Assembly: GCA_038562165.1 (NCBI GenBank)
Contig: JBCFAO010000008.1
Coordinates: 1-64,000, forward strand
From: WRMS01 sp038562165
Lineage (GTDB): Bacteria; Bacillota; Peptococcia; DRI-13; UBA5745
Reading direction: 5' to 3'
Length of the DNA: 64,000 nucleotides
Every line of letters begins with the position of its first letter. Position 1 is the stretch's first letter. Below the pieces are notes generated by a model that was given only the letters and a program-made list of their open reading frames with translations, ran no database searches and had not been told where the DNA came from. Positions 7,228-15,788 of the stretch are shown one piece after another. The position numbers were made by a program, and so were the translations under genes.

Positions 7228-9381
7228 TTAGGCTAGTAATTTGCCTTTTATTTTTTTCATCGTCACAAAAAAATTACTGAGAAAATTATCTTTAACGGTT
7301 TCCACTGCCGGCATGATTTCATCATACCAAAGGGAAGACATTAAGACTTCCTGAGTATTGATTTCCGGCCTGTTAAAGGGCCGCCGCAGTTTATATTCTC
7401 CGCTGGAAAGCAGCTCCCAAGCTTTCGTGTTATCTTCCATCAAATATTCAAGAATTTTGTGGGTTTTGGCTTTTAGCTCAGGATCGTATATAGGGCAGGC
7501 AACCTCTACCCGGCGCTCCGTATTGCGGGTCATTAAATCTGCCGAAGAAATAAACACTTCCATTTCAGGGCCTGTCCCAAAGCAGAACACCCTCGAATGT
7601 TCCAGAAATCTACCGATTATACTTACCACTTTAATGTTCTCGGTATAATTTTTGACCTGGGGAATGAGGCAGCAAATGCCTCTGATAATCATCGTTATTT
7701 TTACGCCGGAACGGGAAGCTTCTATCAATTTCTCAAGGATATTCAGATCAGTCAATGAATTGCATTTAATAATAATGCTGCCAACTTCACCCTTTTGCAC
7801 CTTTTCAATTTCTTTATCTACATAAGCAATGAAATTTTGTTTTAAGCTGTAAGGGGAAACCCATAGGTCGGTATATTCGCCGCTTAGATTGCCCAGCATT
7901 AAATTATTAAAAAAATCTATGGCATCTTTGCCAATCCGGGGATTTGCCGTAATCAGGCTCAGGTCAGTATATGTCCTTGCTGTAGTTTCATTATAGTTTC
8001 CGGTGCCAATTTGGGTAATATAGCTGATACCGCCAAAATCCTTCTTGGTTATCAGACAAATTTTCGAGTGTGTTTTATACATAGCCGGACCATAAATAAT
8101 ACGGCAGCCGGCCTCTTCAAGCCGTTGGGCCCATTCTATATTATTGTTTTCATCAAAACGGGCCCGAAGCTCCATCAAAACCACAACTTCTTTACCATTT
8201 TCGGCAGCCAATATTAAATACTCGGCAAGCTTCGACTGCCGCGCCAAACGGTATAAAGTAATCTTTATTGAAATTACGCTGGGTTCTTCTACAGCCTGAT
8301 GAATTAACAGCAAAAACGGAAATATGCTTTCATAGGGAAAGGAGAGAAGCATGTCCTTTTTTTGAATCCGTTTGAACAAATTGGTTTTTTTATCTATGTC
8401 CTGCCTCTCCCGGGGACTAAAAGGAGCCCAAATTAATTTTCTCACTGCTTTCTCCTGCAATTTTTTTTCGAAGGAAAAAACATAAGTATAATCAAGAGGA
8501 CTGCCGGATTCAAAGATATGGTGTGTTTTCATGCCTATTTTTTCACACAAAAATTGCTGAAAAGCCTGACTTATACCATATTGAATTTCAAGGCGAGCGG
8601 GGGCTAAGCGCTGCCGTTTTTTTATAACCTGCTTCATGTGTTTTCGATAATCCATACCTTCATCCAGCAAATCCTCTTCGGTATTGATATCGGCGTTTCT
8701 GGTTATGGCAATAATCGTTCGCTCAATAATATCAAAATATTCAAAGGCAACATCTGCAAAATAGCAGATTAATTCTTCGATCAACACATATTGTGTTGTC
8801 TTGCTTTTCAAAAAAACCAGCCGCTCCACATAAGGAGGCACCGCAATGATGCCGTATGACAGTTTTTTCTTTTTTTCAAGGGAAACGGCAATATGAAGCT
8901 GCTTGTTGGCAAGATGGGGAAAAGGATGGCGGCTGTCAATTATCTGTGGCGAAAGCAAAGGCAGGATATCCTCAAGGAATAATTTCTTTAATTCTTTTTG
9001 AATATTTTTTTCTAATGCTTCGATTTTGCAATGCTGTATATCATCCTCTTCCAGTAAAGACATAATATGAAAAAAATACTGGCGGCGCAATTCATATAAC
9101 GGCAATACGCTTTTGTTTATTTCAATCAACTGTTCCCGTGCAGTCAAATTCGTTTTATTCTCCCTGACTTCCGGTGAAAACTGCTCCTGATCGATTAACG
9201 AACCCACTCTTACCATATAAAATTCATCCAGATTCGTTGTAAAGATAGATATGAATTTCAGCCTTTCCAGCAAAGGTATTTTAACATTTGCCTGCTCTAA
9301 AACCCTTCGGTTAAACATAAGCCAGGACAATTCCCGGTTTTGCAAACAAGGAGATATATCCGGTTTTTCCGCAGCTAGCAT
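7228..9381 (-). CDS. ppk1: polyphosphate kinase 1
   Basis: It polymerises the terminal phosphate of ATP into polyphosphate. The N-terminal domain begins CLQNRELSWLMFNRRVLEQA and contains FTTNLDEFYMVRVGSL, both hallmark PPK1 sequences. The two catalytic histidine regions of the C-terminal phospholipase-D-like domains are present (YKTHSKICLI and EHSRVFCFG). The length of 717 residues is normal. ATG 9381 overlaps the ppx stop by seven bases and has GGGAGTG upstream. It is the last gene of a three-gene operon with the PhoH-type protein and the exopolyphosphatase, so synthesis and breakdown of polyphosphate are co-expressed. Confidence 0.96.
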   Translation of the reverse strand: MLAAEKPDISPCLQNRELSWLMFNRRVLEQANVKIPLLERLKFISIFTTNLDEFYMVRVGSLIDQEQFSPEVRENKTNLTAREQLIEINKSVLPLYELRRQYFFHIMSLLEEDDIQHCKIEALEKNIQKELKKLFLEDILPLLSPQIIDSRHPFPHLANKQLHIAVSLEKKKKLSYGIIAVPPYVERLVFLKSKTTQYVLIEELICYFADVAFEYFDIIERTIIAITRNADINTEEDLLDEGMDYRKHMKQVIKKRQRLAPARLEIQYGISQAFQQFLCEKIGMKTHHIFESGSPLDYTYVFSFEKKLQEKAVRKLIWAPFSPRERQDIDKKTNLFKRIQKKDMLLSFPYESIFPFLLLIHQAVEEPSVISIKITLYRLARQSKLAEYLILAAENGKEVVVLMELRARFDENNNIEWAQRLEEAGCRIIYGPAMYKTHSKICLITKKDFGGISYITQIGTGNYNETTARTYTDLSLITANPRIGKDAIDFFNNLMLGNLSGEYTDLWVSPYSLKQNFIAYVDKEIEKVQKGEVGSIIIKCNSLTDLNILEKLIEASRSGVKITMIIRGICCLIPQVKNYTENIKVVSIIGRFLEHSRVFCFGTGPEMEVFISSADLMTRNTERRVEVACPIYDPELKAKTHKILEYLMEDNTKAWELLSSGEYKLRRPFNRPEINTQEVLMSSLWYDEIMPAVETVKDNFLSNFFVTMKKIKGKLLA

Positions 9382-10277
9382 TCTTTTTTCACTCCCAGAA
9401 TTCTATCCAGCAAATATCCTTCCCGCAGGCCATACTCATTTACATGAATAGCCTGGCTTCCAAAAAATTTAATTGCCTGCTTTAACAGGATTAAACCGGG
9501 GACAATGGTTAACGTCCTTTCCGGAATAGTCTTATACACGGCATCAAGAAGTTTCTGGTCAGGATTTTTAAATCGTTTATGCAGCTTCTTGACTATATCT
9601 GCCTCAAGAATATCTCCTGTTTCCGGAAACAGCACCCGGGCCAGCTTATTAACGGCTTTGACACTGCCGCCTACGCCAATGACGATAGGGCAATCCTTTT
9701 GCAGATTTGTTTCTTGCAAAAAGCGCAGCACTTCCCTCTTTATCTGTTTTTCTTCTTCTTGGCTGGGAAAAATATTCTCCACATACTTCCGATAAAGAGT
9801 CAAGCAACCGATGGGCATACTGGCCAGAGCTACAGGCTCGTGATTATCAAATAATACAAGCTCGGTGCTGGCTCCACCAATATCAATAAGAAGGCCCCTT
9901 TGATAATTGATATGATAAGAAGCCCCTATAAAATCTAATAAAGCTTCCTCTTCACCTGTCAAAACCTCCGGCAGCATTTCGGTTTTACGGTAAATTGCCT
10001 CTACTGCCTCCTCCCGGTTATCAATGTTTCTCAGGGAAGCCGTAGCTAAAATATGAATATTTGATTTATCTACCAGCTTTTTGGCCAAAGCGATATGGGC
10101 GTTTAATATCTCGCAGGCTTTTTCTATTCCATCTTGACTGAGAATACCGGAGGTAACATATCCGGCCAAGCCCCCGGTTTCCTTTTGATTAACAATGGTA
10201 TTTATCACCCCGCCGGCGTAATCGTAGACGCAAAGGCGTATGGTATTTGAACCCAAGTCAATAATTGCATAGCACAT
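9375..10277 (-). CDS. ppx: Ppx/GppA-family exopolyphosphatase
   Basis: An actin-like-fold phosphatase of 300 residues. The N-terminal phosphate loop is CYAIIDLGSNTIRL, and the second loop and catalytic region LLIDIGGASTELVLF is intact. A third motif, VIGVGGSVKAVNKLA, follows. The short form without a C-terminal HD domain is typical of Firmicute/actinobacterial exopolyphosphatases that release phosphate from polyphosphate ends or hydrolyse pppGpp. ATG 10277, with GAAAGGAAC upstream, is preferred over an extended in-frame start that would lie inside the upstream gene. It sits between the PhoH-type gene and ppk1. Confidence 0.93.
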   Translation of the reverse strand: MCYAIIDLGSNTIRLCVYDYAGGVINTIVNQKETGGLAGYVTSGILSQDGIEKACEILNAHIALAKKLVDKSNIHILATASLRNIDNREEAVEAIYRKTEMLPEVLTGEEEALLDFIGASYHINYQRGLLIDIGGASTELVLFDNHEPVALASMPIGCLTLYRKYVENIFPSQEEEKQIKREVLRFLQETNLQKDCPIVIGVGGSVKAVNKLARVLFPETGDILEADIVKKLHKRFKNPDQKLLDAVYKTIPERTLTIVPGLILLKQAIKFFGSQAIHVNEYGLREGYLLDRILGVKKEC

Positions 10278-10299
10278 GCCGAATAAGTTCCTTTCAAAA

Positions 10300-11679
10300 T
10301 TATCGTATTCCCATCCTGACTGCCGCATCAAATGCTAATTCAGACCGCTCGCATTCCTCTGCCAGCATAGTGATTTGGCAGCATAAGGGACTCCCCTTCA
10401 TTTTCTCGGAAGCATAGCTCAAACCGTTTGTCCTGTCGTCTAAAAGAGGGTGATCGATTTGGTTAATATCCCCCAGCATAATGATCTTTGTGCCTTTTCC
10501 CGCCCGGGTTATAATGCCTTTGGCCTGGCGGAGAGTCAGGTTCTGTGCCTCGTCAATAATTAAATAGGTTTGCGTTATCGACCTGCCTCTGATAAAATTC
10601 ATCGCTTCCGCAGCGATATAACCTCTTTTAAACAGTTCGTCAACCTTATCGCGAAGCTCACTTTCATTTTCATAACGCTGTTTTTCATCTCTATCCACCA
10701 AAATCTCAAGATTATCGATAATAGGACGCATCAAAGGTGCGATCTTCTCCAGCTCTGAGCCTGGCAAATAGCCAATTTCGTCATCAAATTGAGTATTAGG
10801 CCTTGTTATAAGAATCCTTCGGTAAGGCTTCTCTTTCGACTCAATCATAAAGTGGAGTCCTACCGCCAGGGAATAAAAAGTTTTAGCCGTACCGGCAGTT
10901 CCTTTTATAATGACCAGGGGTATCTTGTCCGCACTTTTCATTAAAGCTTCCTGTAAAAAGCGCTGTCCCGCATTTCTTGCTTTTACAGAGAAAGGTCTTT
11001 CGTCCAGAAATTTAAGAGGTACCGCCAATGAGCCATTAACTCTGGCCAGTATCGTTTTTTTGTTTGATAATTCGGAATGCACCGTTAAAAATTGGTTTTC
11101 GTATAAATTAATAGGCTGATGCTCACCGTTTTCATCCTGCATATATAAATACTCAAGGGGTATCCCTTTCTTTTTCAAACCGCTGAAATGTTCATCCGCT
11201 GCGCATACCTCAAGGCGGCCTGTATACTGTTCCGTTTCAGGCGATACCCGTTCCGTTATAAAATCCTCTGAATCTATGTCTAAAGCTTGTGCTTTAAGCC
11301 GGACTACAATATCTTTCGTCACTAAGATCGGCTTTATCCCATCGGATTTGAGACCAAGGCACATACGCAGGATACGGTCATCGTTTTTTTCCGAGGTAAA
11401 GCTTGGATGAATTTCGACACTTTTATAATTCAGCTCCAACCTCACTAAACCGCCGGAAGGCAGGGCAACTCCCTCCAGCAAATTCCCCATCAGGCGCAAG
11501 TTCTCCAAGCAGCGGATTACCTGCCTGACATTAGCCCCTCTTTCGCCGTCGGCGTTTTTTAAGCTGTCCAATTCTTCCAAAACCGCAAGAGGTAAAATAA
11601 TGTTGTTATCTTCGAAGCAATTTAGTGCTTGGGGCGATTGTATTAAAACATTTGTATCAAGAACGTAATTTTTTATCAT
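10300..11679 (-). CDS. PIN domain plus PhoH-type ATPase
   Basis: The N-terminal PIN ribonuclease-like domain starts KNYVLDTNVLIQSPQAL and keeps the acidic residues of the active site (DTN, EELD). After an S1/OB-like linker region the C-terminal PhoH domain has a Walker A loop IKGTAGTAKTFYSLA and Walker B LIIDEAQNLTL. This architecture (YlaK/PhoH2-like) is proposed to couple RNA unwinding and cleavage. The 459-residue length is normal. It is the first gene of the operon with ppx and ppk1, which suggests a link between phosphate stress and RNA turnover. The start is an ATG preceded by TAGGTGAT. Confidence 0.9.
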   Translation of the reverse strand: MIKNYVLDTNVLIQSPQALNCFEDNNIILPLAVLEELDSLKNADGERGANVRQVIRCLENLRLMGNLLEGVALPSGGLVRLELNYKSVEIHPSFTSEKNDDRILRMCLGLKSDGIKPILVTKDIVVRLKAQALDIDSEDFITERVSPETEQYTGRLEVCAADEHFSGLKKKGIPLEYLYMQDENGEHQPINLYENQFLTVHSELSNKKTILARVNGSLAVPLKFLDERPFSVKARNAGQRFLQEALMKSADKIPLVIIKGTAGTAKTFYSLAVGLHFMIESKEKPYRRILITRPNTQFDDEIGYLPGSELEKIAPLMRPIIDNLEILVDRDEKQRYENESELRDKVDELFKRGYIAAEAMNFIRGRSITQTYLIIDEAQNLTLRQAKGIITRAGKGTKIIMLGDINQIDHPLLDDRTNGLSYASEKMKGSPLCCQITMLAEECERSELAFDAAVRMGIR

Positions 11680-11975
11680 TTAATCACCTAATCCAAAATT
11701 ATTTACCCTTTTAATGTTCTGTATATCATTAATATACTGTGACGAGGTTTGAAGCTCAAGCAAGCCCATGTCAACTGCATGTAAAACTTTTGTAATGCGC
11801 TTAAGCAGCTTTACAGTGGGGAAGGGCCCCCTTCATTGCATTATGGATAAGGCCCTATTCTTAAGCCCACAGATGGATAAATCAAAGGGTTTGTGACATT
11901 GTTACAGATTTCTGTTGTTTTTCCGCTATAATTAATACATACGATTCCTATTAAGGTTTTGAAAGGAGCTTAAAA
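11680..11975. promoter_or_regulatory. divergent promoter region (PhoH operon / peroxiredoxin)
   Basis: About 295 bases separate the two divergent genes. A good -10, TATAAT, lies at 11927-11932, with TTACAG 19 bases upstream as a weak -35, on the peroxiredoxin side. A partial dyad (GGGGAAGGGCCCCC, about 11818-11831) sits mid-region. No small ORF or RNA gene is evident. Confidence 0.4.
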
Positions 11976-12653
11976 ATGGAAGAACTGCAAGCAACAAGAA
12001 TGCCGCTGATTGGTGATCCTGCCCCAAGCTTCAAAGCTATAACCACCCAGGGAGAAATAAATTTCCCCGAAGATTTTAAAGGGAAATGGGTTATTTTGTT
12101 CTCCCATCCCGCAGACTTCACTCCTGTATGCACCACCGAATTTATGACCTTTGCCTCTATGGCCGAAGAATTTCAAGCCCTTAACACTGAACTGATAGGC
12201 CTTTCCGTAGATTCTCTTTATGCTCATATTGCCTGGCTCCGTAAAATTCAGGAACTGGAGTGGAACGGCAAAAAGAATATCGAGGTCAAATTCCCCTTGA
12301 TTGAAGATATTCGTATGGAGGTGTCCAATAAATACGGAATGATACAGCCCGGGCAATCCAATACTCAAGCGGTTCGGGCAGTATTCGTTATTGATCCTGA
12401 TTCGAAAATTCGTACAATTCTATATTACCCTTTGAGTACCGGACGCAATTTTGACGAGATCAAACGGATTATCCTTGCTCTGCAAAAAGCTGATAGCGAC
12501 GGTGTAGCTACCCCTGCCGATTGGCGACCCGGCCAGGATGTAATCGTTCCTACTGCCGGGTCCTGCGGCACTGCAAAAGAACGCATGGAAAACCAAAATG
12601 ACGATCAGTATTGCCTTGACTGGTTCATGTGCTTCCGCCGGGAAAAAAAATAA
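11976..12653 (+). CDS. peroxiredoxin (Prx6/AhpC-TSA type)
   Basis: A 225-residue thiol peroxidase that reduces hydrogen peroxide and organic peroxides. The thioredoxin-fold core carries the peroxidatic cysteine in HPADFTPVCTTEF (about residue 49), and the Prx6-type C-terminal domain begins near VATPADWRPGQD. Further cysteines occur near the C-terminus (SCGTAKE, YCLDWFMCF), which may resolve the sulfenic acid, so it may work as a 2-Cys enzyme like archaeal/clostridial relatives. GAAAGGAGC precedes the ATG by 8 bases. It is monocistronic with its own terminator. No dedicated reductase gene is adjacent. Confidence 0.93.
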   Translation: MEELQATRMPLIGDPAPSFKAITTQGEINFPEDFKGKWVILFSHPADFTPVCTTEFMTFASMAEEFQALNTELIGLSVDSLYAHIAWLRKIQELEWNGKKNIEVKFPLIEDIRMEVSNKYGMIQPGQSNTQAVRAVFVIDPDSKIRTILYYPLSTGRNFDEIKRIILALQKADSDGVATPADWRPGQDVIVPTAGSCGTAKERMENQNDDQYCLDWFMCFRREKK

Positions 12654-12673
12654 TTCTGCACCTTAATCGAGTT

Positions 12674-12710
12674 GGGGCTGTCTCATTGAGACAGCCCCTG
12701 GTTTTCTTTT
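12674..12710 (+). terminator. intrinsic terminator of the peroxiredoxin gene
   Basis: A perfect GGGGCTGTCTC / GAGACAGCCCC stem with a three-base loop is followed by TGGTTTTCTTTT. Confidence 0.92.
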
Positions 12711-12725
12711 ACACGCCTATTATCC

Positions 12726-13622
12726 TTACTGCACTGTATACCCTTCAGGCAGCCAGGAATTAACCAAATCAATATTTTGTGAAATCCACTCTCTGCATAC
12801 CTCTTTGTCATCTGCATCGCTGGTTTCCATCATATAAATGATTTCTTGTACCTGGTCAATGGAAAGATACATATTGCGCAAGAATTCCGCTACCTCCGGC
12901 ATATCTTCCGAAAGGCCCAGCCTGGCGATATTATAAGCTTTCTCTTCTTCACCAAAGCATAATTTCGGATCTTCAAGAAGCTTCAAATCGTATCGGGTAA
13001 ACTTCCAATGGGGCTTCCAGCCCGTTATGACAATGGGTTCCTCTGCTGCAATGGCCTTGCTCAGAGCAGCGGTCATAGTTGGATCGGAACCGTTAATCAA
13101 TTTTAAATCCAGGCCGTATTCTTCAAGCGCTTCTTCAGCAGCTTTCATGATGCCCGCTCCCGGGTCAACACCAACGATTCTATTATCTACAAGGGCTTCA
13201 TTGCCCACAAGCTCTTCTATGCTATTGATATCCATATAGGCCGGTACGGCAAGCCCCTGGACCCCTTCTTCGTAGACAGTCCCCAGGACTTCCAAGTCAT
13301 CGCCGTATTTCTCCATATGAACAGCGTGGGTCAAGGGCAGCCAGGTACCTAAATAGGCATCTGTGGAACCTGATGCAATGGAGGTGTAAATAGGGGCCAA
13401 ATCAGCCAGTGTGTTTTCCACTTGATAACCCATGGTATCTTCCAGAATGATTGTTGCCACATTGGTTAGAGCAATAACATCTACCCAGTTGACATAACCA
13501 AGCTTGACCGTCCCTTTTGCTCCGCCTTCCGCCTGGCTCTCCGCCCCCCTATTGCCGCAGCCTGTAAGAACCGTCGCCGCCAGCAGCACGGCCAGAAGTA
13601 CTACCATTACTTTCTTAAACAT
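12726..13622 (-). CDS. glycine betaine/proline-type ABC transporter substrate-binding lipoprotein
   Basis: The N-terminal lipoprotein signal is complete: MFKKVMVVLLAVLLAATVL then lipobox LTGC, so the mature protein is anchored at Cys22. The rest matches OpuAC/ProX-type domains (KLGYVNWVDVIALTNVATI, DAYLGTWLPLTHAVH, ITGWKPHWKF), including aromatic residues that box quaternary ammonium ligands in this family. Length is 298 residues. It is an orphan: no permease or ATPase gene is adjacent, so it must borrow a transporter encoded elsewhere. The ligand could be glycine betaine, proline betaine, carnitine or choline; the sequence alone does not decide. Confidence 0.88.
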   Translation of the reverse strand: MFKKVMVVLLAVLLAATVLTGCGNRGAESQAEGGAKGTVKLGYVNWVDVIALTNVATIILEDTMGYQVENTLADLAPIYTSIASGSTDAYLGTWLPLTHAVHMEKYGDDLEVLGTVYEEGVQGLAVPAYMDINSIEELVGNEALVDNRIVGVDPGAGIMKAAEEALEEYGLDLKLINGSDPTMTAALSKAIAAEEPIVITGWKPHWKFTRYDLKLLEDPKLCFGEEEKAYNIARLGLSEDMPEVAEFLRNMYLSIDQVQEIIYMMETSDADDKEVCREWISQNIDLVNSWLPEGYTVQ

Positions 13623-13977
13623 AAATCCTCCTTATTCCTGCCTGATTGCAGTTGCCCAAGTAACAACTCGTAAAATTTTTAATGTTGTTGCTTTTTAAGC
13701 TAACATAGATTTTTAGGGATGTCAAGTTTTCCGTTTACACTTTTAGCTTAAGTCTCAGTTCAGTTTTTGAGCACCCCACCAAGACACTTTTAACGAGGGC
13801 ACTGAAAAAGTCGCTTCCCATCCAGCCGAGTGTACAAAAAACGAGGTATTATGTGTATTTGCCTCAGCTTGCAACTCTATCAAAAGGGGTTTTTAAATAA
13901 TCTTTCAAGCCAAACGTAAATCACCCCACCACTCAAACAGTGGCTTTGCTGGGGCCCCCTTTTGCACAATAAAATAA
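13623..13977. other. intergenic stretch with repeat fragments
   Basis: No gene is supported. It contains CGAGGGCACTGAAAAAGTCG at 13794-13813 (the same arm as the inverted-repeat element at 456-526), TTTTTGAGCACC near 13765 (shared with 21.66 kb), and TGTACAAAAAACGAGGT near 13831 (similar to 21520). This looks like debris of the same dispersed elements. Confidence 0.5.
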
Positions 13978-14018
13978 AAAAAGGTATAGCTACTCTTTAG
14001 GGGAGGCTATGCCTTTTT
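13978..14018 (-). terminator. intrinsic terminator of the 14.1-15.2 kb genes
   Basis: On the minus strand GGCATAGC pairs with GCTATACC, followed by TTTTTTTTATTTTATT. Confidence 0.85.
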
Positions 14019-14076
14019 GCACAAATTATCAATATTCAAAACCACCCACCAACCAAAGCTGGGCGCAACCTTTACG

Positions 14077-14412
14077 CTATACTTCCTCATCCATGCGCTC
14101 AATTTTGAAAATAACCGGCCGGGTTCCATCATTGCAGCAGGCAATCATCACTTTTTCGTCATTTGTCCAGCCCCGCATAATCGAGCCGCCTTGCAGCGCC
14201 GAGTACACATAACGGCTGATGCAATCCCAGGCCTCGCCGCAAAACTTGCCGTGCATCATGCGAAAAAAATCATCATCCTCTATGATAAACTCCTGCCCAT
14301 CTTCAAAAAAAGGACATTTACCCGCTTGGGGATCTGCCAAATACTGCTCCTGTAAATCCTTAAATAATTCCCTTTTTAGAACAGTTAGCTTCACACTGTG
14401 TTTTATTGCCAT
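14077..14412 (-). CDS. TIGR04076 family protein
   Basis: A 111-residue protein with the family pattern: KCPFFEDGQEFII, then CGEAWDCISRYVYSALQGG and GWTNDEKVMIACCNDGTRPVIFK split by short spacers. Conserved cysteines suggest metal or redox chemistry, but the function is unknown. ATG 14412 is chosen because AGGGGGAT lies upstream; an in-frame extension to 14463 would overlap the next gene. It probably shares a transcript with the glycine-zipper protein and the flavodoxin upstream. Confidence 0.8.
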   Translation of the reverse strand: MAIKHSVKLTVLKRELFKDLQEQYLADPQAGKCPFFEDGQEFIIEDDDFFRMMHGKFCGEAWDCISRYVYSALQGGSIMRGWTNDEKVMIACCNDGTRPVIFKIERMDEEV

Positions 14413-14425
14413 TTTACATATCCCC

Positions 14426-14671
14426 CTATTTTTTCTTTTTTGAAGATTCAATAACTGCACCAATCACTAAACCAAGTGCAGTGCCAAGGGAAATGCCTAT
14501 GGCTAAATTATCAAACATGATTCCATAGGCAACACCCAAACCGGCACCGATAGACAGAAAGACGCCGGTATAATGGGTTTCGCTGGTCTCATCTTTATCA
14601 ACATTTTCCTCATCCGGTTGAGAGAGGCTTTCTTCTAAGTCTTTGTCATCTGTTTTATTCGGATTATCCAT
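14426..14671 (-). CDS. small glycine-zipper-like membrane protein
   Basis: The first ~35 residues are acidic and polar. Two glycine-rich hydrophobic segments follow (GVFLSIGAGLGVAYGIMF and IGISLGTALGLVIGAVI) with a lysine tail, giving a predicted two-helix membrane protein. The ATG at 14671 is 8 bases from GAGGAG; an ATG six bases earlier is too close. I recognise no named family. It lies between the flavodoxin and the TIGR04076 gene on the same strand. Confidence 0.65.
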   Translation of the reverse strand: MDNPNKTDDKDLEESLSQPDEENVDKDETSETHYTGVFLSIGAGLGVAYGIMFDNLAIGISLGTALGLVIGAVIESSKKKK

Positions 14672-14695
14672 CTTCATTTCTCCTCTGTTTGATTA

Positions 14696-15166
14696 TTAAC
14701 CATAGCCAATTTTCTCAAGCCAGTTGCCTACGTCTGCCGATGCAGCGATGCCGTTGGCAGCAAAGCCAGGCAAGACTATAGCTTTAGGACATTCTTTAGC
14801 AATGTCATTTTCGATTTGGCCAAAGCCGCCGCCTCCATGAGTACAAAAGGGGGCTATAGTTTTGCCCTTAAAATCATGTTGCCTGAGGAAGCTCAAAACC
14901 GGCGGTGCTATTGTTTTGAACCAGTTAGGTGTTCCTATAAATATGGTTTTATAATCATCTATTGACTCAGACCCGGATATTAGTTTAGGACAGTATCCCC
15001 GGGAGATTTGATTTCTTACTTCTTTAGAAGCTGTATTGTAATCAAAGGAATAGACCTGATCAGGAATCAGCTCCCTTAAAGTACCGCCAGTCTGTATTGC
15101 GATTTCTAAGGCCAAATTTTCTGTGTTCTGAAAAAGAGAATAATAAACAATCAACGTTTTGTCCAT
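14696..15166 (-). CDS. flavodoxin family protein
   Basis: A 156-residue FMN-binding fold. The phosphate-binding loop is LIVYYSLFQNTENLA near the N-terminus, with the second and third flavin loops IFIGTPNWFKTIAPPV and CTHGGGGFGQ. It probably carries electrons or reduces quinone-like substrates in the cytoplasm; the exact partner cannot be told. Length is normal for the Flavodoxin_4-like group. The start is ATG 15166. Confidence 0.88.
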   Translation of the reverse strand: MDKTLIVYYSLFQNTENLALEIAIQTGGTLRELIPDQVYSFDYNTASKEVRNQISRGYCPKLISGSESIDDYKTIFIGTPNWFKTIAPPVLSFLRQHDFKGKTIAPFCTHGGGGFGQIENDIAKECPKAIVLPGFAANGIAASADVGNWLEKIGYG

Positions 15167-15200
15167 ATGGGCTTTATCCTTTAACGCATATTCTGTATGC

Positions 15201-15757
15201 TTATAATTTCCTTGCTTTAATTACAAAAGTAACGGGAAGCATTTTTGCTTTTCTTAGAAAATCGCTGTTCTCATCCTGTAATTTCATAAGTTCATTATCA
15301 GTTTGCTCAATCATTTGCTCGATTACAAACCCTGCTTTTGCCAGTGTATTTACATAGGTTGATAGTTTGCGATCCGATAATGTTAGCCTATCTTCATCGA
15401 TAGATACCGAATACCAAAGTAATCCACAGGAATGCCGCATTCCTCTTCCATGGGAGAACAGATCAATTTTGCCGGAAGCCCACAGGCCGCCAAATGCCCC
15501 TTTGCCTTTTCAATCTGCTTTTCTGATATATCCATGCCCCATAGTTCAGACGCTTTGCGATCCCCCTGATATTGCAAGGATTGGCCGTTTCCGCAGCCTA
15601 TCTCCAATATCTTTTTCCCTGAGACATCACCAAAAAGCCGGCATGTTTCTTCCGAAACAAAGCTTCCGTATAAAGGGAGCGCGATTGCTTCTAAAAAGTC
15701 GTTTCCTTTAGTATTCCAATAGACGCTGTTTATCTTATAAACAGAATTTTTGTCCAT
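15201..15757 (-). pseudogene. broken class I SAM-dependent methyltransferase
   Basis: The N-terminal half is intact: YKINSVYWNTKG, then the SAM-binding motif KKILEIGCGNGQSL and acidic loop LWGMDISEKQ, reaching CGIPVDYF. The reading frame then stops. The C-terminal portion continues in another frame as WYSVSIDEDR, TLSDRKLSTYVNTLAKAG and so on to 15201. The middle of the Rossmann domain (strands 4-5, perhaps 60 or more residues) is missing, so the gene has suffered an internal out-of-frame deletion near 15410-15425. The likely start is ATG 15757. It is probably non-functional unless the break is a sequencing error combined with a real deletion. Confidence 0.8.
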
Positions 15758-15788
15758 GGCCAATCCCCGTCTTTCCATTGTTTCAGTG

